Shown here piece by piece: positions 1-7,858 of a DNA stretch of 26,965 nucleotides. Made by a program: the position numbers and the translations under genes. A model generated the notes under the pieces. That model was not told the DNA's origin. It ran no database searches and worked only from the letters and a program-made list of their open reading frames with translations. The stretch's first letter is position 1, and every line of letters begins with the position of its first letter. The stretch is from Pedobacter sp. GTDB taxonomy: Bacteria > Bacteroidota > Bacteroidia > Sphingobacteriales > Sphingobacteriaceae. Where the stretch lies: positions 1-26,965 of the forward strand of contig JAQBOT010000218.1 in assembly GCA_028287885.1 (NCBI GenBank), read 5' to 3'.

Positions 1-1617
1 CCCGTCCTTATCTTTCAGAATCGATTGGGCCGAACCAGTAAGATGCAGGCTACTAAACTCTTTAATGAAAACTGCCTTAGCCGTAGAAAATATAGGGTTA
101 GTACGTTTTATGCTAATTTTGCCCATGTCAAAATGGTCTCCGATAACCTTTCCTTTACTGTCTTTATTGAACGAAACGCCAAAGCTCGCTGCCAGCATGT
201 TAAACTTGTCAAGTTCTGTGTTGGCACTATCATTTGCCATTAATAGCAAAACGCCTCCTGACTTAACCCAGTTTACAACTGCTTTGATATCCTCCTCCTT
301 TATATAATTTGGATGTTTGTTCTCCTTTTCAGTATCTGGGTCAACAATGATATAAACAGCAGCATTCTTTAGGTTTGACTTAGTAGGCTTGGTATATAGT
401 GTCGTTGTTCGGTATCCCGCCCTCTGGAACTGACCAGCCCAGGTGGAAAATCCATTATCACCTTTTTCGTCCCATTTATAATGCCAGCGGATTGTGTTTC
501 TACTTTGATTGATTTTGGTCTCATTGTTAAAAAATGAATCCAACAAAACTACATGGCCCATGCCGGGTTTTGGCAAGTTGTAAAGTTCATATTCGTTTAT
601 CGCAAGCAAGCAAAGTCCTTTGTTTTGAGAGTCGAAGCTATAATACTTACCCTCCGACGGTGGATTGGTCGCAATAATGCTTTTGTACCCGGCTTCGATG
701 TTTACTTTAGCTGGCCCTTCAATATAGCCTAACCTTGATGCTTTCGCTAAGGTATATAGATATATGCACCTTGTTTGCGCCTCTAGTCCCACCCAGGATC
801 CTGGCTTTTGTTTAACTATTTCTTCCACCCTAATTGTGCATCGCTTCAATAGCTGCAGAACTACTTTTCTGTTCTTAGAATCTGGGAGACAATCCAAAAC
901 CTCCACCAGTGCTAAACCATATTGCCCGATTCTTAATGCATAGTCCCTGCGCAATCGCGACTGCTCAACTTCCTTCTCTTTAAGCTTAAGCTGATCTGTC
1001 AATGTGTCAAAGGCGCTGGTGTCGCCAACCAAAGCAGCATATTCAACATAGAAGGGTAAAGCGATACTAAAATCATCATCTCCAAAGTGACCTTGTTTTT
1101 GCATCAATTGCCAAAGCTGGGTTGCTGCCTGATAATATTTTGGCTGGCCGGTTACTTTATATAAGGTAAGCATTGGACGTCCATACTGCAGGGCTACAAC
1201 ACTCACATCAGCGCCCTGATTTCTGCTTTTTTCGTTACGAGCAAAGAATGTATTTACTTTTTCTTGAACAAATCGGAAATAAATACCATCAGCTGTTTTC
1301 TCCCAAAGATGATTTATACCAAGCAACAAGTAAGCATCATCATCCGTCTTTTCAAAAGATATTTCTCCTTTCAGGTCTGCGGAGTCTTGCTCTAATTGCA
1401 GCAACTCTCGGCCAAGAGATATTGAAGACAAATGTTGCTGAGCGGCAGCAGGGAACGAATGTTCCTGGCCAGAAACAGAAAGGCCAGATACTGTAGCTAA
1501 AAGAAAAGGAAGAAAAAGGAATCTATGTAATTGGCCTCCCTTCAACCAAAACATTCTTAATGTTCTTTTTAAAGAAATCAACCTCAACGTTATTTTTAAA
1601 GAAATCAACATTTTCAT
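1..1617 (-). CDS. Exported GH105-like protein with C-terminal DUF4350-like domain (3' end missing)
   Basis: The reading frame is open for 539 codons and runs off the left edge, so the C-terminus is missing. After a hydrophobic signal segment ending near 'VSGLSVSGQ', residues about 60-330 resemble the alpha/alpha-barrel GH105 family (unsaturated rhamnogalacturonyl hydrolases): 'LYKVTGQPKYYQAA', 'PFYVEYA', 'YTLAKASRLGYI'. From about residue 350 there is a DUF4350/GATase-like region with 'WHYKWDE' and 'VYIIVDPDTE', the arrangement seen in many Bacteroidota GH105 proteins. The usual WxDxxYM catalytic block appears as 'GDDDFSI' near residue 180: the Asp is kept but the aromatics are lost, so activity is uncertain. 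I chose the start at 1617 because its ATG overlaps the upstream TGA (ATGA). A 27-bp in-frame tandem duplication just inside it differs mostly at synonymous positions. The alternative start at 1554 would also give a good signal peptide. Likely role: pectin oligosaccharide processing in the periplasm. Confidence 0.75.
   Translation of the reverse strand, partial: MKMLISLKITLRLISLKRTLRMFWLKGGQLHRFLFLPFLLATVSGLSVSGQEHSFPAAAQQHLSSISLGRELLQLEQDSADLKGEISFEKTDDDAYLLLGINHLWEKTADGIYFRFVQEKVNTFFARNEKSRNQGADVSVVALQYGRPMLTLYKVTGQPKYYQAATQLWQLMQKQGHFGDDDFSIALPFYVEYAALVGDTSAFDTLTDQLKLKEKEVEQSRLRRDYALRIGQYGLALVEVLDCLPDSKNRKVVLQLLKRCTIRVEEIVKQKPGSWVGLEAQTRCIYLYTLAKASRLGYIEGPAKVNIEAGYKSIIATNPPSEGKYYSFDSQNKGLCLLAINEYELYNLPKPGMGHVVLLDSFFNNETKINQSRNTIRWHYKWDEKGDNGFSTWAGQFQRAGYRTTTLYTKPTKSNLKNAAVYIIVDPDTEKENKHPNYIKEEDIKAVVNWVKSGGVLLLMANDSANTELDKFNMLAASFGVSFNKDSKGKVIGDHFDMGKISIKRTNPIFSTAKAVFIKEFSSLHLTGSAQSILKDKDG
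1555..1608 (-). repeat. 27-bp in-frame tandem duplication (two copies)
   Basis: Two adjacent 27-bp units (1582-1608 and 1555-1581) encode the nonapeptides LISLKITLR and LISLKRTLR in the frame of the GH105-like gene, just before the ATG at 1554. They differ at four bases, three of which are synonymous third-position changes. This pattern suggests the segment is translated and adds to the positively charged N-region of the signal peptide. Confidence 0.8.
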
Positions 1618-2075
1618 TCTTTAACAGAAACAAATATGTCAACTTCCGCATCATTCCAATCTTTGCTCCGATCATCGTAAACCTCAAAATCTACCTGGTA
1701 AGCTCTTTTAATGGGAGATGCCCAAATCAAAGTCCAGGTTTCATAAATACAACCCGGCATGGTTCCTTTTGCAATGAATTTTTCAAAGGTTCCTCTTGGT
1801 ACAACTAGTTTTTGCAATCCCTTTGGAACTTCAGCCTCATCGCTAACCCTACAACCAATGAAATAAGCAAACTTACCTGTATGATCGCTTTCGTACTCGT
1901 GGTAGACTGCAAATATTTGCTGAGAAATTTTGTTTGGCACCCGACTAAACCAGTTGTCGTTGATGAACTTCTGCCACAAGCTACCGCAATCAACTGTAGA
2001 TTGTCCGTTTTCGTTTGATGTTTTCTTGTCCAGCGACAAACCAACCAAAACCATTCTACTAAGTTCCATGACCAT
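1614..2075 (-). CDS. GyrI-like / AraC effector-binding domain protein
   Basis: This 153-aa protein is a stand-alone small-molecule-binding domain of the AraC_E_bind/GyrI type. Family-like features are the opening 'LVGLSLDKKTS', a central 'YHEYESDHTGKFAYFIGCRV' block, and 'VPRGTFEKFIAKG' followed by 'YETWTLIW'. No helix-turn-helix precedes the domain, so it is not a complete transcription factor. Stand-alone members bind hydrophobic or cationic ligands, and their cellular role is often unknown. The stop codon overlaps the start of the exported GH105-like gene (ATGA), implying translational coupling. The 68-bp gap to the DUF3891 gene upstream shows no clear terminator. Confidence 0.75.
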   Translation of the reverse strand: MVMELSRMVLVGLSLDKKTSNENGQSTVDCGSLWQKFINDNWFSRVPNKISQQIFAVYHEYESDHTGKFAYFIGCRVSDEAEVPKGLQKLVVPRGTFEKFIAKGTMPGCIYETWTLIWASPIKRAYQVDFEVYDDRSKDWNDAEVDIFVSVKE

Positions 2076-2143
2076 AAACCTTGTTCTTTAAATGAAAGAT
2101 ACGGTTTCAGCAGAAATTACTCGAAGATGCAAGTTTATATCTA

Positions 2144-2863
2144 TTAACTCCGTTTTCGAAGCCGCAATTCCCGAAGTGTTACGGGGCTGTCTCTTATAGC
2201 ATCCCGGAACGACTCTACACTAGTGAACACCAATTGCTTTAGCAATCTGGATTCAAGATTTACTTTGAACTCCCTAAGTTCAAATGGCCAAGGCTCCACA
2301 ACTAGGTTTCCTTCTTCGTCACCGGATAAGACGTATGGTATACCGTCTGGTCCATTACTTATTTCAACTTTTCTTTGTTCAGGCTGAACCATTTTCTGAC
2401 AGATCAATAATGAAAAGGCATCGCAAAATTCAAGCAAACTATAGGACGCATCTAGTTCCCGCTTTGTTGTTTTTGCTTCTTGTAGCCATCGTCCCTCCTT
2501 TTTCTTAAGTTCAGCGCAATACTTCTTACCCTCTGGGTCTTCGCCATGAAGAAAATTAATATGCCGAGCTACCAGCAGGCCAATATAGCGCCCTTTGGTA
2601 AGTGCCATATCAATAAGCTTTGAAGCATATTCCTTTTGAAAACTTGTCATGGCAAAATTCTTCGGCCCACCACTTTCCGTTAATAATTCTGCATTCTCAA
2701 ATTCATTGTAAACATCATCATGTTCCGCAGTAGCAATCAGAGTTTCCACCCATCTTTCCGGTTGGTTGTCTTTCTGCCATTGAGCGCAGATTTGTGCCGC
2801 TAATAAGCCATGCGAACGCTGAGTAACAATCTCCCATCCATCTTCTGTATAATTGACAATCAT
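2144..2863 (-). CDS. DUF3891 family protein
   Basis: This 239-aa protein matches DUF3891, a family with no assigned function. The start is placed at the ATG at 2863 because family members begin with 'MIVNYTEDGWEIVTQ'. A longer open frame to 2959 would overlap the upstream catalase gene. Visible conserved elements are 'RSHGLLAAQI' (H18), 'AEHDD' (H48-D49), 'ARHINFLH' (H101, H106) and 'CDAFSLLIC' (D148). The ordered H...HD...H...H...D series resembles the metal-binding set of HD-domain phosphohydrolases; that link is my inference. No signal peptide or membrane segment is seen, so it is probably cytoplasmic. It lies 70 bp downstream of Mn catalase on the same strand, so a role in stress is plausible but unproven. 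Confidence 0.8.
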   Translation of the reverse strand: MIVNYTEDGWEIVTQRSHGLLAAQICAQWQKDNQPERWVETLIATAEHDDVYNEFENAELLTESGGPKNFAMTSFQKEYASKLIDMALTKGRYIGLLVARHINFLHGEDPEGKKYCAELKKKEGRWLQEAKTTKRELDASYSLLEFCDAFSLLICQKMVQPEQRKVEISNGPDGIPYVLSGDEEGNLVVEPWPFELREFKVNLESRLLKQLVFTSVESFRDAIRDSPVTLRELRLRKRS

Positions 2864-2933
2864 ATTTATGTTTAAAGCAGAAATCCCAAACCTCTTCAGG
2901 TTTAGGATCTCAGAAATACTAACTAAATGGATA

Positions 2934-3863
2934 TTAATAGTCGCTCCACTGTGTTGCACCTTTCGGAAGGGCAGACTTAATCTCTTCAGATCTTAACTTA
3001 CCCAAAGCCTTGTCAGCCTTCTTTACACTCGAATCCGTTCTTTCGGTTCCAGTCGGCTCAACTTTGGTTAGACCTTCCGTTGCAATCACAGTTTCCAATG
3101 GATTTTCAACATATTGCCATTGTTCTCCAAGTTGACTGCTTAAGCCTTCATTCCAAGGACCTCTCACCGTAGGGCCTGAAGACATATTAAAATACGTATT
3201 GCTGTATCTAGGGTCTGTCTGTAACACACCAGGAGGGAAATTAGGTTGAATGGTGTTCAAAGCTGCCTCAAACATTTGATAATGGGCAACTTCCCTGGTC
3301 ATCAAAAAGCGCAGGGTTTCACGCACGTATGGATCGTCAGTATATTTAAGTAAATACTCATATGTAATCTTTGCACGTGATTCTGCCGCCATATTAGAAC
3401 GCATGTCGACAGTTGGCTCCCCATTTGCATTTACATAAGCAGCAGTCCATGGAATACCATTGGAATCTGTAAGCGTAGGTGCCCCTCCACTCACTGCATA
3501 GAAGTGTGGGTTTATCATTGCCTCATGAATATAGCCTTCCTTGGCTGCCTTGCCGTCAAGTAAGGTATTGATTTCATCCTGTTCTGAAGCTTGTTTTAAT
3601 TCCCCATTAACACCTTTTAATAACATCTGGATGGTGGCTCCAACAATTTCAAGGTGACTAAATTCTTCAGTCGCTATATCCATAAGCAAATCATACTTAT
3701 CTGGAAATGGCTGCTTTAATGGGAAGGCTTGAGTGAAGTATTGCATTGCTGCTTTAAGTTCACCATTTTGCCCGCCGAATTGCTCTAGTAAAATTCTAGC
3801 AAATCTTGGATCCGGCGCAGAAACTCGGGCGTTAAACTGCAATTCTTTTGCGTGGTAGAACAT
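2934..3863 (-). CDS. Manganese catalase
   Basis: This 309-aa protein is a non-haem dimanganese catalase that converts hydrogen peroxide to water and oxygen. The ferritin-like four-helix core carries all expected ligands: E35 ('GGQNGEL'), E67 and H70 ('TEEFSHLE'), E161 ('MAAESRAK') and H194 ('REVAHYQMF'). The spacings E67-H70 and E161-H194 equal those of the Lactobacillus plantarum enzyme. The N-terminus 'MFYHAKELQFN' is typical of the family. The C-terminal tail from about residue 270 is lysine- and glutamate-rich and probably flexible. It sits 21 bp downstream of a small membrane protein and upstream of DUF3891, in what is probably one transcript. Expression under oxidative or general stress is likely, though no operator was identified. 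Confidence 0.95.
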   Translation of the reverse strand: MFYHAKELQFNARVSAPDPRFARILLEQFGGQNGELKAAMQYFTQAFPLKQPFPDKYDLLMDIATEEFSHLEIVGATIQMLLKGVNGELKQASEQDEINTLLDGKAAKEGYIHEAMINPHFYAVSGGAPTLTDSNGIPWTAAYVNANGEPTVDMRSNMAAESRAKITYEYLLKYTDDPYVRETLRFLMTREVAHYQMFEAALNTIQPNFPPGVLQTDPRYSNTYFNMSSGPTVRGPWNEGLSSQLGEQWQYVENPLETVIATEGLTKVEPTGTERTDSSVKKADKALGKLRSEEIKSALPKGATQWSDY

Positions 3864-3884
3864 AGGTTGTAGTTAAGGTTAGAA

Positions 3885-4133
3885 TTAGCTTAGTTGATCG
3901 TGTCCTTCAGTCTTAACAATTTTATTGTACAGACCTAACAAAAGGAAAGTCGGTGCCCATTGTCCCACGAATAATGCTGTGTGTTTGTGGCCCGTGAATT
4001 TCAACGCTAAAGAAACGCCTATTGAACCCAGGGCTGCCCACAAGAATAGATCCGATGGCAATTTCGCGGTTTGTTCTTCGATCATTCTGGCAACAGGGCC
4101 TTCTTTGTGCTGTGGATTGTCTTGTAATTCCAT
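3885..4133 (-). CDS. Small two-helix membrane protein
   Basis: This 82-aa protein starts at the ATG at 4133, preceded by a GGAGG ribosome-binding site; an upstream in-frame extension lacks such a signal. The N-terminal about 27 residues are polar ('NPQHKEGPVARMIEEQ'). Two hydrophobic segments follow, about residues 29-46 and 54-70, separated by 'TGHKHT', with a short charged tail. It is first in the probable operon with Mn catalase. I do not recognise a named family. The topology suggests an inner-membrane protein with both ends on the same side. Confidence 0.7.
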   Translation of the reverse strand: MELQDNPQHKEGPVARMIEEQTAKLPSDLFLWAALGSIGVSLALKFTGHKHTALFVGQWAPTFLLLGLYNKIVKTEGHDQLS

Positions 4134-4423
4134 TTTTTTTCCTCCGATTTTTAAGTAATTTATTTGCTTTCTTTTCTTATCTACAATACAGTCCAGGTAC
4201 AATTTGTTTACTATTATGCAACAAACAGTATATATAACAGTAGTTTGCGTAATTAGAATAGAATCATTAAATCAGAAAGTTTGTGCCGGGTATTTATACG
4301 GATTTTTGGGTCTTAGAATTCAGTGGCTCGAACCTTTGAAGCAGGAGCGCTTCAGCAAATGGACCGAACACAGGCTTCCCATAAAGGCCTTTTTGCCTTT
4401 TCATTATATCTTGCCTTCAAATT
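4134..4423. other. Intergenic region upstream of the Mn catalase operon
   Basis: This 290-bp gap must hold the promoter of the catalase operon on the minus strand, but I found no good match to the Bacteroidota -33/-7 consensus. Near 4385-4400 there is a short inverted repeat (AAAGGC...GCCTTT) that could be a weak terminator for the 66-aa gene. No tRNA or small RNA was recognised. Short open frames here lack coding character. Confidence 0.4.
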
Positions 4424-4624
4424 TTAGATCGTGTTACGCAACTGTTCCAAATAGGCTTCACCTGCCGGGGTGATTGATGCAGAATGCTGTGCTGCATCTC
4501 TATTGATTGTGATGTACCCAAGCGCTTCCAACTCCTCGTACTCATTCTCCATTCCTCCTAAAATCGATGAACTAACTTGTTGTTCTATCACATCCAATAA
4601 CTCCTCTTTTGCCGTTCTTTCCAT
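4424..4624 (-). CDS. Hypothetical 66-aa protein, winged-helix-like C-terminus
   Basis: This short acidic protein opens with 'MERTAKEELLDVIEQQ' and ends with 'ITPAGEAYLEQL'. That ending resembles the wing and last helix of small winged-helix regulators, where 'LT.aG...L' is common. It is too short for a full winged-helix domain plus dimerisation helix, so DNA binding is only a guess. The middle 'LEALGYITINRD' fits a helix-to-wing turn. It stands alone between the xylose operon terminator and the catalase operon, on the same strand as both. Confidence 0.5.
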   Translation of the reverse strand: MERTAKEELLDVIEQQVSSSILGGMENEYEELEALGYITINRDAAQHSASITPAGEAYLEQLRNTI

Positions 4625-4743
4625 AATGATGACTTGACTTTTTCAATAGTGAATTTAATAAATATTAGCAACAATTCACCTTTATGTTTTTGATTTCCAA
4701 TGCAAATAAGGGCTCTGATACAATTATTCAGATGTTCAGAGAT

Positions 4744-4772
4744 AAAAAAAGGGCCGCCTTAGAAGGCGGCCC
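4744..4772 (-). terminator. Intrinsic terminator of the xylose operon
   Basis: A GC-rich 9-bp stem (GGGCCGCCT/AGGCGGCCC, 4751-4772) is followed on the minus strand by an uninterrupted run of seven T (4744-4750). It lies 22 bp after the stop of the SSS transporter, as expected for a rho-independent terminator ending xylB-xylA-transporter transcription. Confidence 0.9.
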
Positions 4773-4794
4773 GAGAACAAATCAGATTGCTCAA

Positions 4795-6483
4795 TTACCA
4801 GAAAATCGTGTAAAGGGCTACGATCACTCCGATAATAATTAGTGCGCCCGCCGCAAAACCGTTACTGGTTTTGAACATACTGCGATCAACATCAAGTCCT
4901 TTTGGATTGATGCCGTTTCTATTTTCGAATTTACTGATGATAAACATCGCTATGACACACATCACAAATACAATCCCCATCCGATCTATAAAGGGAATTT
5001 CAAAAACTTTGCTACCATCCGTCTGATCTACCAATTTTGAAAATCCAAAAGGGCTAAGCCATTCCAAGTTTGCAAAGGATGGCAGCACTTTAAAGAAAAC
5101 CGAGAGAAGGAACCCGCCTATAGTTGCAAACAATGCAGCATTTGAGGTTGTCCTCTTCCAGAAAAATCCCAGAATAAACATGGCAAAGATCCCTGGAGAT
5201 ACAAAGCCTGTGTATTCCTGAATAAACTGAAAACCACCTTTTTTATCCATTCCAAGATGTGGTGCAATGATGATTGCGATAAGCATTGCCGTAATAACGG
5301 TAATACGACCCACAATCACCTGCCTGTTCTCGTCTGCATCCTTATTAATTACTTTTTTATAAACATCAAGGGTAAAAATGGTCGCAATACTATTTGCTTT
5401 GCCGGCGAGTGAGGCTACAATTGCTGCAGCTAATGCCGCAAACGACACGCCTTTTAAACCCTCCGGCAAAAGATTTAGTAATACAGGATAGGCAGAGTCT
5501 GGATTCAATGAGCCGCCTTTTTGCATGGCATCATGGAAGTTACCAAAGCCTTCCTTATACAACACAAACGCCGCGATGCCTGGAATGACAACAATTAAAG
5601 GCATGAGCAGCTTTAAGAATGCGGCGAAAAGCAAACCACTCCGAGCCGTTTTCAAGTCAGCACCAAGCGCACGTTGGGTAATGTACTGGTTACATCCCCA
5701 ATAGTTCAAATTTACAATCCACATACCACCAATCAGAACACTCAATCCCGGAAGATCCATGTAATGCGGATTTTCTTTTTTGAAGATCATGTGGAAATGG
5801 TCTGAAGCCCGATCTGTAATGATGTGCAAACCATTAAGTACCCCGGAGGATCCAAAATGGGTAGCAACAAGTTGTAAAGCGAGATAAGTGGTCGCTAATC
5901 CTCCTAAAATCAAAAAGAATACCTGAATAACGTCAGTATATCCAATTACCTTCATGCCGCCTAAGGTGATCAGCACTGCGAAAATGGACAAAATGTACAT
6001 ACAGGCAGTTAAATTGATGCCCGATATACTGTTTATAGCTAATGCCCCTAAATATAAGATTGAGGTTAGGTTTACAACTACATACAAAAGCAGCCAGAAT
6101 ATTGCCATAATCATCGCCACGGTACTGTTGTAGCGCTGGCCCAGGAACTGCGGCATCGTATAGATCTTGTTCTTTAGATATACTGGTATAAAGAATACAG
6201 CAACAATGATTAGGGTCGCAGCAGCCATCCATTCGTACGTTGCAATTGCAAGCCCCATAGAAAATCCGGAGCCACTCATCCCAATAAACTGTTCAGCAGA
6301 AATGTTTGAAGCAATTAGTGACGCTCCAATTGCCCACCAGGTTAAAGAGTCTTTAGCCAAAAAGAAGTCTTTAGAATTTTCTGCGTGCGACTTCTTTTTG
6401 TGATAAACCATGTAGCCATAGGTGGCTACAATAAGAAAGTAAACAATAAAAACAACATAGTCGTACGTTCCTAATGAATTCAT
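4795..6483 (-). CDS. Sodium:solute symporter (SSS/SGLT type), probable xylose importer
   Basis: This 562-aa polytopic membrane protein belongs to the solute:sodium symporter family. Family signs are the opening 'YDYVVFIVYFLIVATYGYMV', 'FFLAKDSLTWWAIGASLIASNISAEQFIGMSG' (read in parts), 'GGMKVIGYTDVIQ' and 'GKANSIATIFTLD'. Around 13-14 hydrophobic helices are visible. It couples inward sodium flow to sugar uptake. It is the third gene of the xylose operon, 26 bp after xylA, which makes D-xylose the likely substrate; specificity cannot be read from sequence alone. Many Bacteroidota use such symporters or MFS proteins, with no ABC components here. Transcription ends at the adjacent terminator. 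Confidence 0.88.
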   Translation of the reverse strand: MNSLGTYDYVVFIVYFLIVATYGYMVYHKKKSHAENSKDFFLAKDSLTWWAIGASLIASNISAEQFIGMSGSGFSMGLAIATYEWMAAATLIIVAVFFIPVYLKNKIYTMPQFLGQRYNSTVAMIMAIFWLLLYVVVNLTSILYLGALAINSISGINLTACMYILSIFAVLITLGGMKVIGYTDVIQVFFLILGGLATTYLALQLVATHFGSSGVLNGLHIITDRASDHFHMIFKKENPHYMDLPGLSVLIGGMWIVNLNYWGCNQYITQRALGADLKTARSGLLFAAFLKLLMPLIVVIPGIAAFVLYKEGFGNFHDAMQKGGSLNPDSAYPVLLNLLPEGLKGVSFAALAAAIVASLAGKANSIATIFTLDVYKKVINKDADENRQVIVGRITVITAMLIAIIIAPHLGMDKKGGFQFIQEYTGFVSPGIFAMFILGFFWKRTTSNAALFATIGGFLLSVFFKVLPSFANLEWLSPFGFSKLVDQTDGSKVFEIPFIDRMGIVFVMCVIAMFIISKFENRNGINPKGLDVDRSMFKTSNGFAAGALIIIGVIVALYTIFW

Positions 6484-6509
6484 GTATTTCGATATAGATT
6501 ATAAATAGT

Positions 6510-7841
6510 TTAAATATAACGGTTGATAATATTTTCCAACATTTCTTGTTGTCCGCTTATTGTTTCAGGCTCCCCTTGTTCAACCGCGTAGTTTCTCAAA
6601 TCCTCCAGACTCATCTTACCTGCTTCGAACTCTGCGCCAGCACCTGAGTCAAACGAGGCATAGCGCTCGTGACGAATATTCTTGTAGTCAGATTTCTGAA
6701 GAATGTTGTCTGCAGTCACCAAAGCTCTTGCAAACGTATCCATGCCACCAATATGAGCGTAGAACAAGTCCGCCTGATCAGTTGAATTCCGCCTGATCTT
6801 TGCATCAAAGTTAATTCCTCCACCTTGAAGGCCATTTGCTTCTAAAACGATAAGCATTGCTTCAGTAACTTCATTGATGTTATTTGGGAACTGATCGGTA
6901 TCCCAGCCATTTTGAACATCACCCCTATTTGCATCCATTGAGCCCAGTAAGCCCGCATCTGCGGCAACTTGCAGTTCATGCTGGAACGTGTGCCCGGCCA
7001 AAGTAGCGTGGTTCACCTCTAAATTCAGCTTAAAATCTTCAAGCAAGTCGTACTGGCGAAGGAACGAAATTACAGTTGCGGCATCATAATCGTACTGGTG
7101 TTTAGTTGGTTCACAAGGTTTCGGTTCAATAAAGAACGTACCCTTAAAGCCCTGCTTCCTTGCATAATCTTTTGATGCATGGAGGAATTTTGCAAGATGT
7201 TCCTGCTCACGTTTCATGTTTGTATTTAAAAGGCTCATGTAGCCTTCTCGTCCGCCCCAGAATACATAGTTTTCTCCGCCTAATGCGATGGTCGCATCTA
7301 AAGCAGATTTAACCTGCGCCGCTCCGTGAGCGAGAACATGAAAGTTTGGGTTCGTAGCAGCGCCGTTCATATACCGGCGATTTGAGAACAAATTTGCTGT
7401 GCCCCAGAGTAACTTAACACCACTCTCCGCTTGTTTCTTTTTTGCATATTCCACTAATGTTTGCAAACGTCTTTCGTTATCAACTACATCATTCGTGAAA
7501 TCGACTACGTCTACATCGTGAAAACAATAAAAGGGCAAATTCATTTTGGTTAGAAATTCAAACGCTGCATCCATTTTATCTTTTGCACGTTCGATTGGAT
7601 CAGACTTCGCATTCCATGGATGTTCGATTGTCGCCTCACCGAAGGGATCGCCTCCAGTTGCAACGAACGAATGCCAGTATGCACCCGAGAAACGAAGGTG
7701 ATCTTTCATGGTTTTACCCGCAACAATCCGATTTTCGTCGTACCAGCGAAAAGCAAGTGGGTTATCTGACTCCAGCCCTTCATATTTTACCTGTCCAATG
7801 CCCTTGAAGAATTCTTTTTCTCCGGTTATAACGTTTGCCAT
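6510..7841 (-). CDS. xylA: Xylose isomerase
   Basis: This 443-aa enzyme interconverts D-xylose and D-xylulose in the cytoplasm with two divalent metals. Diagnostic blocks are 'FYCFHDVDVVDF' (catalytic His and Asp), 'FFIEPKPCEPTKHQYD' (metal Glu and active-site Lys), 'LEVNHATLAGHTFQHE' (metal-binding Glu and His) and 'MDANRGD' (metal Asp). Length matches the longer group II isomerases found in Bacteroidota, Firmicutes and Proteobacteria. The start at 7841 gives the family-like 'MANVITGEKEFFKGI'. It lies 17 bp after xylB and 26 bp before the symporter, so the three are almost certainly co-transcribed. No active-site substitution was seen. Confidence 0.97.
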   Translation of the reverse strand: MANVITGEKEFFKGIGQVKYEGLESDNPLAFRWYDENRIVAGKTMKDHLRFSGAYWHSFVATGGDPFGEATIEHPWNAKSDPIERAKDKMDAAFEFLTKMNLPFYCFHDVDVVDFTNDVVDNERRLQTLVEYAKKKQAESGVKLLWGTANLFSNRRYMNGAATNPNFHVLAHGAAQVKSALDATIALGGENYVFWGGREGYMSLLNTNMKREQEHLAKFLHASKDYARKQGFKGTFFIEPKPCEPTKHQYDYDAATVISFLRQYDLLEDFKLNLEVNHATLAGHTFQHELQVAADAGLLGSMDANRGDVQNGWDTDQFPNNINEVTEAMLIVLEANGLQGGGINFDAKIRRNSTDQADLFYAHIGGMDTFARALVTADNILQKSDYKNIRHERYASFDSGAGAEFEAGKMSLEDLRNYAVEQGEPETISGQQEMLENIINRYI

Positions 7842-7858
7842 AATGTGGTTATTAAATA

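Noticed and set aside
1173..1496. 107-codon plus-strand open frame
   Set aside because: Antisense to the GH105-like gene, whose frame is continuous and family-like here.
2864..2959. N-terminal extension of the DUF3891 gene
   Set aside because: It would overlap the catalase gene end by 26 bp, and family members start at the internal methionine.
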